Assembly (NCBI GenBank): GCA_964598565.1
Contig: CAZRCG010000010.1
Coordinates: 26,428-90,427, forward strand
DNA length: 64,000 bases
From: CAZRCG01 sp964598565
GTDB taxonomy: Bacteria; Bdellovibrionota; UBA2394
Direction: 5' to 3'
The notes below the pieces were generated by a model that saw nothing but the letters and a program-made list of their open reading frames with translations, was not told where the DNA came from and did not search any database. Shown here piece after piece: positions 33,175 through 41,894 of the stretch. Within the stretch, counting starts at the first letter, position 1. Each line of letters starts with the position of its first letter. Position numbers and translations under genes: made by a program.

Positions 33175-33621
33175 GTATAAGGCCTGGCATTCTTCTCGCC
33201 ATAGGCTGGCCCTCCAACGGTGAGTAAAGAGCTCAGCCCAATGCGGATTCTCACTGAGAGGATTCTCAAGAATATCAGCCTCTAGAAGATTGAGACGCTC
33301 GACTAGAAGGGCCTGCAAGCTATTATCGGTCGTTGATGGAGTCAGATTCTTTCTGCAGTATGAAATTAGGCGAAGACAGCGTTCGTCATCGAGTCGTTCA
33401 TTCCATTCAAAGAGTTCATCCCAGTCGTACCAGTGATAGTTGCGTTTGGCGTTCTCTGCAAGATCAGGCGAAGGCTCTTGCCTGGTGGTGATTTGAAACT
33501 CCAGAAGGCGGCGCTGTCTTGAGTCTTGGTAGCGGCAATCAAAGTCGGTTCGAATGGCCGTCGCTACCAATTCGAGCCGTTCCAAAAAAAATGATGGAAT
33601 GAATGAGAGGGCCAGTTCCAT
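33133..33621 (-). CDS. hypothetical protein downstream of a Ycf46-like ATPase
   Basis: A 162-residue acidic soluble protein that I do not recognise. It is rich in Arg, Glu, Leu and Trp (NYHWYDWDELFEWNERLDDE, NPHWAELFTHRWRASLWREE) and has no hydrophobic signal. It starts five bases after the stop of the AAA ATPase gene, so it is very likely translated from the same message and may be its partner or substrate adaptor; that is inference. No strong ribosome site precedes ATG 33621. Its last codons, ending MLERERVRPKKE, belong to the first unit of the repeat array. Confidence 0.6.
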   Translation of the reverse strand: MELALSFIPSFFLERLELVATAIRTDFDCRYQDSRQRRLLEFQITTRQEPSPDLAENAKRNYHWYDWDELFEWNERLDDERCLRLISYCRKNLTPSTTDNSLQALLVERLNLLEADILENPLSENPHWAELFTHRWRASLWREECQALYEMLERERVRPKKE

Positions 33622-33626
33622 GGTGT

Positions 33627-35123
33627 TTAGGTCCGCGACGCCTTAACCGCGCGGGTATCGGCCCAACGCTTAATCTCTTTGATTTGCTCTGCCATCGTCG
33701 TCGCTAAAGGCACCATGCGCCCAGCAGCTTTAAAAAGATCTTCCATCGCGAGAGGGCGCTTATTATCTTTGTAAGCGAGTACGAGTCCAGACACGACCAC
33801 CTGTTCACACTCGGCTCCGTTGAAGTTGTTCGTGGCCTTTGAAAGCTCCACCAAATTGAACTTCGAAGTGTCGAGGTCTCTCTTCTTAAGATGAACACTA
33901 AAAATCTGCTGTCGCTCTTTCTCAGAAGGAAGATCAACAAAAAAGATTTCGTCGAAGCGCCCTTTTCTTAGAAGCTCGGGCGGCAGACGATTAATTTCGT
34001 TGGCCGTGGCCGCCACGAAGACAGGCGTGGTATGCTCTTGCAGCCACGTAAGAAACGAGGAAAAGATACGCGCTGTTACGCCTTTGTCGCCTTGATCATA
34101 TCCGGCGACTCCCTTTTCAATTTCTTCCAACCAAAGAATGGCGGGTGATACCGCTTCAATTTGTTGGATGGCCCTACGAAAACTCTCTTCAGGAGTTCCA
34201 AGAACGCCACCATACAATCGATTCATATCAAGCTTGTAGAGAGGTAGGTCCCATGACGCCGCAATGGCTTGGGTGCAAAGGCTTTTTCCGCAACCGCTAA
34301 TCCCCGTCATGAGAATACCTTTTGGCATTCTAAGACCTGCCGCTTGAGCTTCTTTTGAAAAAAAGTCTGATCGATCGCGAAGCCAATCTTTGAGGTTCTC
34401 GAGCCCTCCGATATCTTCCAGATCATACTTCGTCGGAACAAATTCTAAAACGCCATCGCGGCGAATAATGCGAGATTTCTCTTCAAAGATCGTCAACAGC
34501 GCGTCGCTCGTCAGTTCGCTCTTGCCGACGAGCATCTTTTGAAAAATGAGCTTGGCTTCATCGAGTGTTAGGCCCAAGGCGCCCTTCAGCAATTTCATAC
34601 GCTGTTCTTCGTTTAGCTGCACCTTCAACTTAGGCAGCGATTTAAGTACGCTTTCAAAAATCGTTTGTAAATCACTCTCATCTGGCAGAGAAAACTCCAC
34701 CGTAATCAGTTCCTTCATCAAGTCGTCTGGAATTTCGGCTCTTGGTGAAATAAGAAAGAGGGTTTTGAATTTATTCTTATTGAGTTGAAAGACATCACGA
34801 ATCAAGCGCTTGAGCAGAGACATGGGTGCTAGAGACCATGAAAAATCTTTCACCACAAAGAGCTGGGGTGTTGGGTCGTTGAGAAATTTTTCGAGAGCTT
34901 CTTCAAGAGGTACTTTTTTTCCGTCTCCAAACCCTCTCGTTTGTGACCAAACAGAAAATCCTACCGGTTGACTGAAGCCCGACTGCGATAGTTTCTTAAG
35001 AGCTTGTTCGACGCGCTCTTCTTCCCAGCTTTCAATCCAGACGAGGGGATACTTCGAGGCCACGAGCCGCTTGATTTCGTCATAGCTATTTCTTCGGAAC
35101 GATTTTAGTTCGAGCTTCGCCAT
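33627..35123 (-). CDS. Ycf46-like AAA+ ATPase
   Basis: A 498-residue AAA+ protein whose length and architecture match the Ycf46 family of cyanobacteria, plastids and various bacteria. Residues 1-225 form a degenerate N-terminal AAA-like domain (YPLVWIESWEEERVEQAL, LPDESDLQTIFESVL). The active AAA domain follows: Walker A GISGCGKS (274-281), Walker B AILWLEEIEKG (about 329-338, with Glu in place of the usual Asp) and the second region of homology with ELLRKGRFDEIFFVDLP, where the arginine fingers lie. It probably remodels protein complexes; in cyanobacteria Ycf46 affects photosynthesis, which does not apply here. GGGAG lies six bases before the ATG. A small unknown gene follows directly. Confidence 0.85.
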   Translation of the reverse strand: MAKLELKSFRRNSYDEIKRLVASKYPLVWIESWEEERVEQALKKLSQSGFSQPVGFSVWSQTRGFGDGKKVPLEEALEKFLNDPTPQLFVVKDFSWSLAPMSLLKRLIRDVFQLNKNKFKTLFLISPRAEIPDDLMKELITVEFSLPDESDLQTIFESVLKSLPKLKVQLNEEQRMKLLKGALGLTLDEAKLIFQKMLVGKSELTSDALLTIFEEKSRIIRRDGVLEFVPTKYDLEDIGGLENLKDWLRDRSDFFSKEAQAAGLRMPKGILMTGISGCGKSLCTQAIAASWDLPLYKLDMNRLYGGVLGTPEESFRRAIQQIEAVSPAILWLEEIEKGVAGYDQGDKGVTARIFSSFLTWLQEHTTPVFVAATANEINRLPPELLRKGRFDEIFFVDLPSEKERQQIFSVHLKKRDLDTSKFNLVELSKATNNFNGAECEQVVVSGLVLAYKDNKRPLAMEDLFKAAGRMVPLATTMAEQIKEIKRWADTRAVKASRT

Positions 35124-35161
35124 GGATCTCTCCCGTAGCGAGGTCCTCCCCTGAGGAGCCT

Positions 35162-35902
35162 CTAGTTGTAGAGTCTCTTCGAATCGCTTTTAACGACTCT
35201 CAGTCGTTTTCGCATTCGTTGATAACGCCACTTGTCTAAACTGTTTTTAATCCACTGAAGCCCACTTTTACCGCGGCCTGATGGAGGTCGACGTGCCAGC
35301 ACATAGCCCACCACAGCGCCCGATAAATGAGCGATGGTCGATATAGCCGATGTCTGACCTGGAGCTTGTGCACTCCACAGAGCGTAAAATTCGATGGCCA
35401 CCATGATATATGCAAAATATTTCATTTTCATCGGAAAGACAAAAAAGAACAAAACCACTTGGTGTGGCATGACAACCGATACGCCCATGATACAGGCGAA
35501 GACAATGCCAGAGGCTCCGATCGTGGGGAGTCGATAGGTATCGGCATCGATTAATCCAAAGAGGCAAACGCAGAGACCTGTCAGAAGACCCGACCACAGA
35601 CAAAACGATCGAAAGCGTGAAGTCCCCCAAAGATCTTGTAACATACTTCCGAACATCCACAGGCCCAGAGCATTAAACAATAAATGCATCAGACCGCCAT
35701 GAAGAAAAACCCAGGTGATCAATTGCCATACGGCCCCTTGAAAAACTAAAGAGGGGTTTAAGCCAAAAGTTTCAAGAAACCATCGGTACGACTGGGGTTC
35801 CGCCCAAGGGCCACCTTGAAGAGCCTGTTGAATGAGAAAGACAATGCTGCAGGCAATGGTAAACCCTTTGATAAGACCACGAAAGCGAGGAAGATACATC
35901 AT
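35162..35902 (-). CDS. rhomboid family intramembrane serine protease
   Basis: A 246-residue membrane protein with six or more helices. It has the rhomboid serine in TIGASGIVFA (S131), the catalytic His in IAHLSGAVVGY (H192) and the HGGLMHLLFN segment of helix 2. WG-T-RF-after helix 2 corresponds to the L3/Arg region. It cleaves transmembrane segments of other proteins inside the membrane. The C-terminal tail of about 45 residues is very basic. It starts inside the stop of the kinase gene with an ATGA overlap of four bases, so the two proteins are translationally coupled. Substrates are unknown. Confidence 0.9.
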   Translation of the reverse strand: MMYLPRFRGLIKGFTIACSIVFLIQQALQGGPWAEPQSYRWFLETFGLNPSLVFQGAVWQLITWVFLHGGLMHLLFNALGLWMFGSMLQDLWGTSRFRSFCLWSGLLTGLCVCLFGLIDADTYRLPTIGASGIVFACIMGVSVVMPHQVVLFFFVFPMKMKYFAYIMVAIEFYALWSAQAPGQTSAISTIAHLSGAVVGYVLARRPPSGRGKSGLQWIKNSLDKWRYQRMRKRLRVVKSDSKRLYN

Positions 35903-37797
35903 GGGCGCTTTAATCCTTCTATAAAGCTTTTATCGTGACTACCTGAAAGAAGCGAGGCTTCATCTTCAAGAGAGGTCTGGCGTAACATTTCTAAGATTTC
36001 ATTCGCATTAATGAATCGGTCGTCCGGCTTTTTTTGAAGACATTTTAATATGATGATTTCCATTAATTCTGGAATATCCGATTTGATCGAACGAGGCGAG
36101 GGAGGAGGCGTATGAAGATGATGATAGCCTGGATTTTCCATAGGAAAAGGTACTTGACCTGTGAGCATCTCAAAAAGGCATACGCCAAATGAGTAAATAT
36201 CGGTTCGATGATCAATAGGAGCCCCTTCGACTTGTTCCGGTGACATAAAATAGGGCGTACCTCCAATAATTGACTGCTCTGAATGGAGTTGATTCACAAC
36301 CCGTGCCAATCCAAAATCCATGAGTTTTATAATCTTTGAATCGGTCAGCATCATGTTATTGGTGGTGATATCTCGATGAATCACCTTTTTTGAGTGGGCA
36401 TAGGCCAGCGCTTTGAGAACTTGCTTTGCGAGAATGGTCGTGGTCGAAAGTCGAAAATGGCCCTTTTTCTTCAGTAACTCTCGGATGGTTTTTCCTTCAA
36501 TAAACTCCATCGATATATAGTAGTTGCCGTCTTCAATGCCAGCGTCGAAGACGGTGACAATATGAAGATGGTTGAGAGCGGCTAAACTTTTAGCTTCTCG
36601 CAGAAATGTTTCCACTATTTTTTCGTCATGCTTAAAATGGGAATTTAGAATTTTCAACGCGACCTCTCGGCCTAAGATTCGATCGCGTGATCGATAGACA
36701 ATCCCCATGCCTCCGCGGCCAATTTCTTCAATGCGCTCATATCGATGCCGGCCACGATCTTGCTGACTGAAGGCGGGAAAGCCCTCTTTTCGTTCGCGCG
36801 TCTTGTTCGCTTTCTTCACGTGCTCTTTGAGTCGAACAAGGTGAGTGCTGACCTGTTTAAAAAGGGGGTTTTCTCCAGCGATGCGTTCAAAAAGTTTTAG
36901 AGCGTCTTCGCTGCGATGGGATTTTTCAAACGAAAGGCCGAGGTAGTATAAAATATTTAAAATGGTATCGTCGACGATGGCGTCGGGGTCTTCGCACCAG
37001 TGGTCATAGGCCTTCTGTAGATGTTGAGCCGCCTTCTTGAAGTTTCGTTTCTTCATGAAAGCTTTGCCGAGAACGAGTTTGGCATTCTGAAACTGAGGGT
37101 CTTGCGCACCCACCCGCTCCAGAAGATCGATCGCTTGATTCATATGTCCTGACTTTAAAAGTGAAAGAGAAGCTTGGTAGGGATCATCATGTTTTAAGTG
37201 AAAGTCGAAGTCATTATTTTCGGACGACGTAAGTAAAGCGTTTTTAATCGAGGTCGGGGTAAAAAGTCGAAACTGAATTTCAGGATAGGTCTTCTGAAGT
37301 TCTTCATAGAGAGTGACATTCTGTTCGTAAGCCTCTCGATGCACCAAGACACTTGAGAGACTTCGGGTCTCTTCAAGATACGATTTAAGCTCTTCAAGCT
37401 GACCGAAGAGCTGAGGAACCGACTCGCTCAAAAGATGAAGCGCCTTGCGGCGCTCTTCTTTCGGATCCACTAAGCCCCATCGTTCCCCTTGAGCTTCGAT
37501 TTCCGATTTCAAAGAAGTCAAAAGAAGCTCGAAGTGGGCGAGGCTAATTTTATAACCAGAAAGAAATGTCCAACGCTTTCGCTTTTTAAGATCTTCTAGT
37601 TCGCTCTCACTTGTTTGATCCACAAAGGCGAAACTTAGAATTCCAATATGGGGATCCAGTCGCAGTGGCAAGATCCGATTGCGCGTGCAAAAATCAAGAG
37701 AGAGGCTTTCGACCAAATCTCGTGGAATTTTGATCTGCGATAGATCTTCGAGTGTCAGCTCAGGCGCGACACCTAGCGATAGTACAGACTGACCCAA
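35899..37797 (-). CDS. Ser/Thr protein kinase with MshEN-like and TPR-like N-terminal regions
   Basis: A 632-residue protein. Residues about 15-100 look like a MshEN/T2SSE N-terminal domain, which in other proteins binds cyclic di-GMP. A helical linker and TPR-like repeats follow (about 205-330: HMNQAIDLLERVGAQDP, NFKKAAQHLQKAYDH, RSEDALKLFERIAGENP). The kinase domain (351-620) has the Gly loop GRGGMGIVYR, K382 in VALKIL, HRD (474-476) with N481 and DFG (494-496). The catalytic-loop Lys after HRD is Thr (HRDITTNN), a deviation from HRDIKPxN. No membrane helix or extracellular sensor is present. The start is TTG 37797 with GGGGGG five bases upstream. It overlaps the rhomboid gene by four bases. 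Confidence 0.9.
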   Translation of the reverse strand: MGQSVLSLGVAPELTLEDLSQIKIPRDLVESLSLDFCTRNRILPLRLDPHIGILSFAFVDQTSESELEDLKKRKRWTFLSGYKISLAHFELLLTSLKSEIEAQGERWGLVDPKEERRKALHLLSESVPQLFGQLEELKSYLEETRSLSSVLVHREAYEQNVTLYEELQKTYPEIQFRLFTPTSIKNALLTSSENNDFDFHLKHDDPYQASLSLLKSGHMNQAIDLLERVGAQDPQFQNAKLVLGKAFMKKRNFKKAAQHLQKAYDHWCEDPDAIVDDTILNILYYLGLSFEKSHRSEDALKLFERIAGENPLFKQVSTHLVRLKEHVKKANKTRERKEGFPAFSQQDRGRHRYERIEEIGRGGMGIVYRSRDRILGREVALKILNSHFKHDEKIVETFLREAKSLAALNHLHIVTVFDAGIEDGNYYISMEFIEGKTIRELLKKKGHFRLSTTTILAKQVLKALAYAHSKKVIHRDITTNNMMLTDSKIIKLMDFGLARVVNQLHSEQSIIGGTPYFMSPEQVEGAPIDHRTDIYSFGVCLFEMLTGQVPFPMENPGYHHLHTPPPSPRSIKSDIPELMEIIILKCLQKKPDDRFINANEILEMLRQTSLEDEASLLSGSHDKSFIEGLKRP

Positions 37798-37811
37798 AGG
37801 AACCCCCCAAA

Positions 37812-37824
37812 GCCTATTATAGGC
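37812..37824. promoter_or_regulatory. palindrome containing a minus-strand -10 box
   Basis: GCCTATTATAGGC is a perfect five-base-arm palindrome with a three-base centre. On the minus strand it contains TATAAT (37821-37816), well placed for the kinase gene starting at 37797. A matching -35 element is not obvious. It may bind a repressor. Confidence 0.3.
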
Positions 37825-37946
37825 GAAAAGAACGCTGGTGCAGTGCGTCGAGCCAAGATGGTCTCGTTAACGACTTGGCCAAAATGATAGGTCTAAACAA
37901 TGGAGGTTTGCTTGAAAGGCCTTGTTTGGGTGATAATGGAGTTTCG

Positions 37947-38612
37947 ATGTCCCAAGCCTTTAAACTTCTCGTATCCCCTTCGTTACAAGAACTCTATGGC
38001 CCGGCTCTGCGTGAGGCAGGACTTCAGTTTGAATCGGTCGATAGGCTTGCCGCCGGCTTTTCAGATCAAGCGGATGCCGCCTTTTTAGACTTGCGGCCCA
38101 TGGAGGCGCGAAAGGGTTTACCGGACTTAGGCGATAAAGTTCCTGTCATGACCCTCGTGTCAGAGTCGACATCACGCAGTGACTTAAAAGAACTGAAGCA
38201 AAAGGGGGCGCGCCATTTAGTGGCGGAGAATACGCCGGCTTCAGAGCTAATTGTTCGTCTTATGGCCCTTTTGCAAGAAGTCCGGGATACTCAAACAGGT
38301 GAATTTCGTAGCGGCAAGCGAGTTTGGTTTCAACAAGAAGCCGAACTTACGGTATTTGACCAGGTTCATCGCGCGTGGACGACGACGCTCAGTGAAACGG
38401 GTATTTTTGTACGTACCGGTCTAAGTTTTCCTCTCTATTCGACGGTGCAGTTGAAGTTCCAGCTTTTGGGAGAGTCGAGCCCTTTTGTCTGCCACGGCGT
38501 GATTGTTCGGCAAGAAGTCGAGGGTCCCATACGCGGACTCGGCATTATGTTTCAAAACTTGTCGGGAGAACAGATTCGCCGCCTAGAAAGTTTTCTTGAG
38601 CTATGTCGCTAA
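37947..38612 (+). CDS. PilZ domain protein with receiver-like N-terminal half
   Basis: A 221-residue protein. The ATG at 37947 is used because GGAG lies five bases upstream; the long upstream extension would overlap the divergent kinase gene. Residues 1-115 follow a receiver-like pattern (LVSPSLQELYGPALREAG, AAFLDLRP, VPVMTLVSESTSRSDLKEL, GARHLVAENTPASELIVRL), but the phospho-Asp environment is degenerate. Residues about 120-220 form a PilZ domain (TLSETGIFVRT, VQLKFQLLGESSPFVCHGVIVR, GLGIMFQNLSGEQIRRLESFL), here without the usual RxxxR motif, so cyclic di-GMP binding is uncertain. It overlaps the next gene by ten bases. Confidence 0.75.
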   Translation: MSQAFKLLVSPSLQELYGPALREAGLQFESVDRLAAGFSDQADAAFLDLRPMEARKGLPDLGDKVPVMTLVSESTSRSDLKELKQKGARHLVAENTPASELIVRLMALLQEVRDTQTGEFRSGKRVWFQQEAELTVFDQVHRAWTTTLSETGIFVRTGLSFPLYSTVQLKFQLLGESSPFVCHGVIVRQEVEGPIRGLGIMFQNLSGEQIRRLESFLELCR

Positions 38613-38887
38613 AGTCTTTTATCGCATTACTGGCTCTAGTATGTGGTGCTCTGGGCGGCTCCATTTATTTCTCTAAACAAGGATTTCAAGATTTTTCTAA
38701 GCTTAAGAATTTAATTGCCGATACCGAAGCTACGGTAGGTCGAATTGAAAAAGAGAATCAGATGTTACGCCAGCGACTTACTCTTTTACAGACACGTCGT
38801 CGTGATATGGCCGAACGAGAGTTGCGAGAGATTCTTGGCTGGGTGAAAGCTGAGGAACTTGTTTATCTTGAGTCCACTCGAAAGTAG
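38603..38887 (+). CDS. FtsB/DivIC-like septum formation initiator
   Basis: A 94-residue bitopic membrane protein. It has one N-terminal transmembrane helix (FIALLALVCGALGGSIYFS) followed by a coiled coil (KNLIADTEATVGRIEKENQMLRQRL, shown in parts: heptads from about 35 to 65) and a short C-terminal tail. This is the size and plan of FtsB or DivIC, which link early and late divisome proteins in the periplasm. The sequence similarity itself is modest. It overlaps the PilZ gene by ten bases and is followed after eight bases by the FIST gene, so the three are one operon, a setting unusual for a division protein. Confidence 0.7.
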   Translation: MSLKSFIALLALVCGALGGSIYFSKQGFQDFSKLKNLIADTEATVGRIEKENQMLRQRLTLLQTRRRDMAERELREILGWVKAEELVYLESTRK

Positions 38888-38895
38888 AATGAGGC

Positions 38896-40071
38896 ATGAA
38901 AATTGGTGCCGGCTTTAGCCGAGAGAAAACGCCTCAAGCTGCGCTTCAAGAGGCTTATCGAAAAAGCTTGCAGAAAATTGGGGCTACGAAGGCCGACTGC
39001 GCTCTTGTTTTTTATTCGTATGATTTTGGCTTAGATTCGACCGCACTCGGGGCAGCCGCCAAGAAAGTATTTCGAGATACTCGTCATATTGGAACCTCGT
39101 CATGGGCCGCTTGGTTTCAGAGAGACGGGTTTGAAGCAGAAACGGGATTATTGGTTGTTTCGTTAAAGGACATTCAAAACTTTGAGTTCTTTAAAGTACA
39201 CAGTCTGAAAGAGAAGGCCGAACTTTGGGTATCGGAACTGTCACGACAGATGGTGGATAAGGGCTTTGCACAGCCAGGAGTTTCAAAAAGTCTTCTGTTT
39301 TGTATTGTGGACTCTCTGTGCTTTTCAAGTGGATCAGGTTTTTCTGCCTTGGAGAGACAATTTCCTGGCATGCAAGTCTGTGGAATGGGCGCTAGCTACT
39401 CTGTGCCGCAGGTAACACTTCTCATGGATGGCGAAGTTCATTTTAATTCAATGGTAGCGATTGGCCTTCGCGAGGCTGATGCTTGGGTTGGCATAGCGCA
39501 AAATATTCAGGGCGAACAGAAACCCATTGAGATTAACCGAATGTCCGAGAATTTGGTTATTGAGATCGATCATAAGCCCGCGTTTTACCGACTGTGTGAA
39601 CATCTCATGGCGCAAGATGATCTGCCCATGATGGCCCCCGACGAATTTCGTAAACATATGGGAGATCTCTACATCGTCGAGGTGCCCCGAGTGCAGCCCA
39701 AGCGCACACGTACGGTGGGTGAGATTTATCAAGCGGTATCGTTGCTGGGAAGCGAAATGACCACGGGTATGGTGGCTGTGGCACAAGAGCTCGACTTTAA
39801 CCGAGAGCATTATTTGGGTCAGAAGAAAGTCGTCTACGCCGAAGAATCGCTGCGCCAAGTTCTAGAAGAAATTCGTCTTAAAATTGAAAACCCTCGTTTG
39901 TTGATTGTTGCAGCTTCGGCCTCACGAATGCGCGAAAAAGAGCGAAAAATCGATGATCATTCTCTCATTCGATCGCTCTTTCCTCATACCGAGCTTTTAT
40001 TTCTGGCTTCGCAAGGCGAGTATTTAGGGGGCGGCAACTCATTCGCAGCGCTTGTGATTGCATTTCCTTAA
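38896..40071 (+). CDS. FIST domain protein
   Basis: A 391-residue protein consisting of a FIST N-terminal domain (about 1-215: FSREKTPQAALQEAYRKSL, CALVFYSYDF, RHIGTSSWAAW, VCGMGASYSVPQVTLLMDG) and a FIST C-terminal domain (about 230-390: FYRLCEHLM, EITTG-type GSEMTTGMVAVAQ, LLIVAASASRMREK, ELLFLASQGEYL). FIST domains are intracellular sensors, thought to bind small ligands such as amino acids, and often sit beside signalling proteins. Here the operon partners are a PilZ protein and an FtsB-like protein. No output domain is attached. GAGG lies just before the ATG. Confidence 0.87.
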   Translation: MKIGAGFSREKTPQAALQEAYRKSLQKIGATKADCALVFYSYDFGLDSTALGAAAKKVFRDTRHIGTSSWAAWFQRDGFEAETGLLVVSLKDIQNFEFFKVHSLKEKAELWVSELSRQMVDKGFAQPGVSKSLLFCIVDSLCFSSGSGFSALERQFPGMQVCGMGASYSVPQVTLLMDGEVHFNSMVAIGLREADAWVGIAQNIQGEQKPIEINRMSENLVIEIDHKPAFYRLCEHLMAQDDLPMMAPDEFRKHMGDLYIVEVPRVQPKRTRTVGEIYQAVSLLGSEMTTGMVAVAQELDFNREHYLGQKKVVYAEESLRQVLEEIRLKIENPRLLIVAASASRMREKERKIDDHSLIRSLFPHTELLFLASQGEYLGGGNSFAALVIAFP

Positions 40072-40137
40072 GGCAAGCCTTAGCAGAGCCGAACATGATA
40101 TATTAGGCCGTTAATAAAGTAGTATGGATGACTCTTT

Positions 40138-41874
40138 TCACTCGCTATCTTGATATTTGATTTCTAGGCCTGCCTCGGTCTTATGGGCGCTATGGAGCCA
40201 TCCGGATTCTCGAATGACATCGAGCGGTTGTTGCGAGAGATTTCGCAAGATGATTTTCTGGCCCCGGCGTTTCAAAGTTTCAAAGCAATTTTCCAACGCG
40301 ACCATGCCTGTAATATCCATGACAGGAACGTCTCGAAAATCGAAAATCACTCCATGCAGCGCTCGATCGACACGTTCTAAAGTGGTGATCGCTTTTTGAG
40401 CCGCTCCAAAGAATAGAGGCCCCGCAATGCGGTAGACGACGAAGTGAGGGTCGTCGTTCGTGACATCGGTTAGCGACGGGGTTTCTAGTTCATGGGATGA
40501 GAAATCAGCCATTCGTTTAATAAAGAGAAGCGCTGCAATCACAATACCCGTTGTGACTCCTACGATCATATCGAACACAATAGTGAGCACAAAACAGGTG
40601 AGCAGGATCGTCTTATCGCTGCGCGGAGCGGAACGCAAAATGCGCTTGAACTGCTTCACTTCAAACATATGGATGGCCACGACCACAAGAAGGGCGGCCA
40701 ACGATGCCATTGGCACATACGACATGGCAGGGGCTAAGCTTAAAACAATCACTAAAATAAAGATGGCATGGATCATCGCCGAGAGCGGTGATCGCGCTCC
40801 GTAACGAATATTAGTAGCTGTACGAGACAGGCCTCCCACCGCTGCGATGCCACCAAATAAGGGACTAATAATATTACCAATGCCAAGCGCGGTGAGTTCG
40901 GTATTGGGGTCATGACGGGTTTTTCCGAGTCCATCGGCAACGACGGCTGATAAGAGACTTTCTATAGCGCCCAAGATCGCAATTGAGAGGGCTGGCAACA
41001 TCAAGGCTTCAATGAGTTTGAAGTTAGAATGCCAGTCACTTCCAAATATCATCGCCTGGGAGTGATCGCCCACGGGTCCGTCAAAGTTCCAGGGCCAAGT
41101 GAAACTAGGCAGGCTTTGAGGAATGCCTACATAAAAGCCATCATCGGTGGGATAACCAAAGCGACTTCGAAGTGTTGCAACGTCGAAGTTGGGAAACAGG
41201 TGACGCAGCCACAAAGTACCCAGGGTCATGGCGACCATCACTACCAAAGGCGCCGGAATTTTTCGGCTCCATCCTAATGTCCATTGAGCCGCCTTCGTGC
41301 TTTGAAAGAGTAACAATAGACCAAGCGTTGTCAGCCCCACGCTGAGCTCGGTTGTGGAGAAACCAGGGAGAGCTCCTCCCAGAGCAAGGGCACGGCCGAT
41401 GAACGACTCAGGCATCGACTCAATGGAGAGTCCAAAAAAATCCTTTAACTGCAAAATAGTAATGACTACGGCAATGCCAGAGGTGAAGCCCGTTGTTACG
41501 GGATAGGGAATATAATAGACAAGTTGTCCGAGCCCGGTGAGGCCCATGATGACCAACATAATGCCGGCCATGAGGCCCGCTACCAATAGTCCCGCCACTC
41601 CAAACTGATGGACAATGGGCACGAGTATTACAAGAAATGCCGCCGTGGGCCCAGTGACCTGAAAGCGAGAGCCGCCCAAAAGAGGCACGAAAAATCCCGC
41701 GATAATCGCCGTGGTGATGCCATGATGGGGAGGCACGTCGATCGCTATGGCAAGTGCCATAGCCAGCGGAAGAGCTACCAGACCGACAATTAATCCCGAA
41801 AAAAAATCGGCTCTCAAATCGCTAAGGCTATAGCCTTCCTTAAAGCGATCACGCAGAGCTGACGCTAGTCTCAT
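40138..41874 (-). CDS. SulP family anion transporter with STAS domain
   Basis: A 578-residue inner-membrane transporter. The first 430 residues hold 10-14 hydrophobic helices with the SulP signature region (DFFSGLIVGLVALPLAMALAIA, GGSRFQVTGPTAAFLVILV, TELTALGIGNIISPLFGGI, GGLSRTATNIRYGARSPLSA). The C-terminal 110 residues are a STAS domain (FVVYRIAGPLFFGAAQKA, GVIFDFRDVPVMDITGMVALE). Substrates in the family are sulfate, bicarbonate or dicarboxylates; nothing here decides between them. It starts 20 bases after the ROK kinase stop and is probably cotranscribed. It converges with the FIST gene. Confidence 0.92.
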   Translation of the reverse strand: MRLASALRDRFKEGYSLSDLRADFFSGLIVGLVALPLAMALAIAIDVPPHHGITTAIIAGFFVPLLGGSRFQVTGPTAAFLVILVPIVHQFGVAGLLVAGLMAGIMLVIMGLTGLGQLVYYIPYPVTTGFTSGIAVVITILQLKDFFGLSIESMPESFIGRALALGGALPGFSTTELSVGLTTLGLLLLFQSTKAAQWTLGWSRKIPAPLVVMVAMTLGTLWLRHLFPNFDVATLRSRFGYPTDDGFYVGIPQSLPSFTWPWNFDGPVGDHSQAMIFGSDWHSNFKLIEALMLPALSIAILGAIESLLSAVVADGLGKTRHDPNTELTALGIGNIISPLFGGIAAVGGLSRTATNIRYGARSPLSAMIHAIFILVIVLSLAPAMSYVPMASLAALLVVVAIHMFEVKQFKRILRSAPRSDKTILLTCFVLTIVFDMIVGVTTGIVIAALLFIKRMADFSSHELETPSLTDVTNDDPHFVVYRIAGPLFFGAAQKAITTLERVDRALHGVIFDFRDVPVMDITGMVALENCFETLKRRGQKIILRNLSQQPLDVIRESGWLHSAHKTEAGLEIKYQDSE

Positions 41875-41894
41875 GAGACATGCTGAAACTAATG

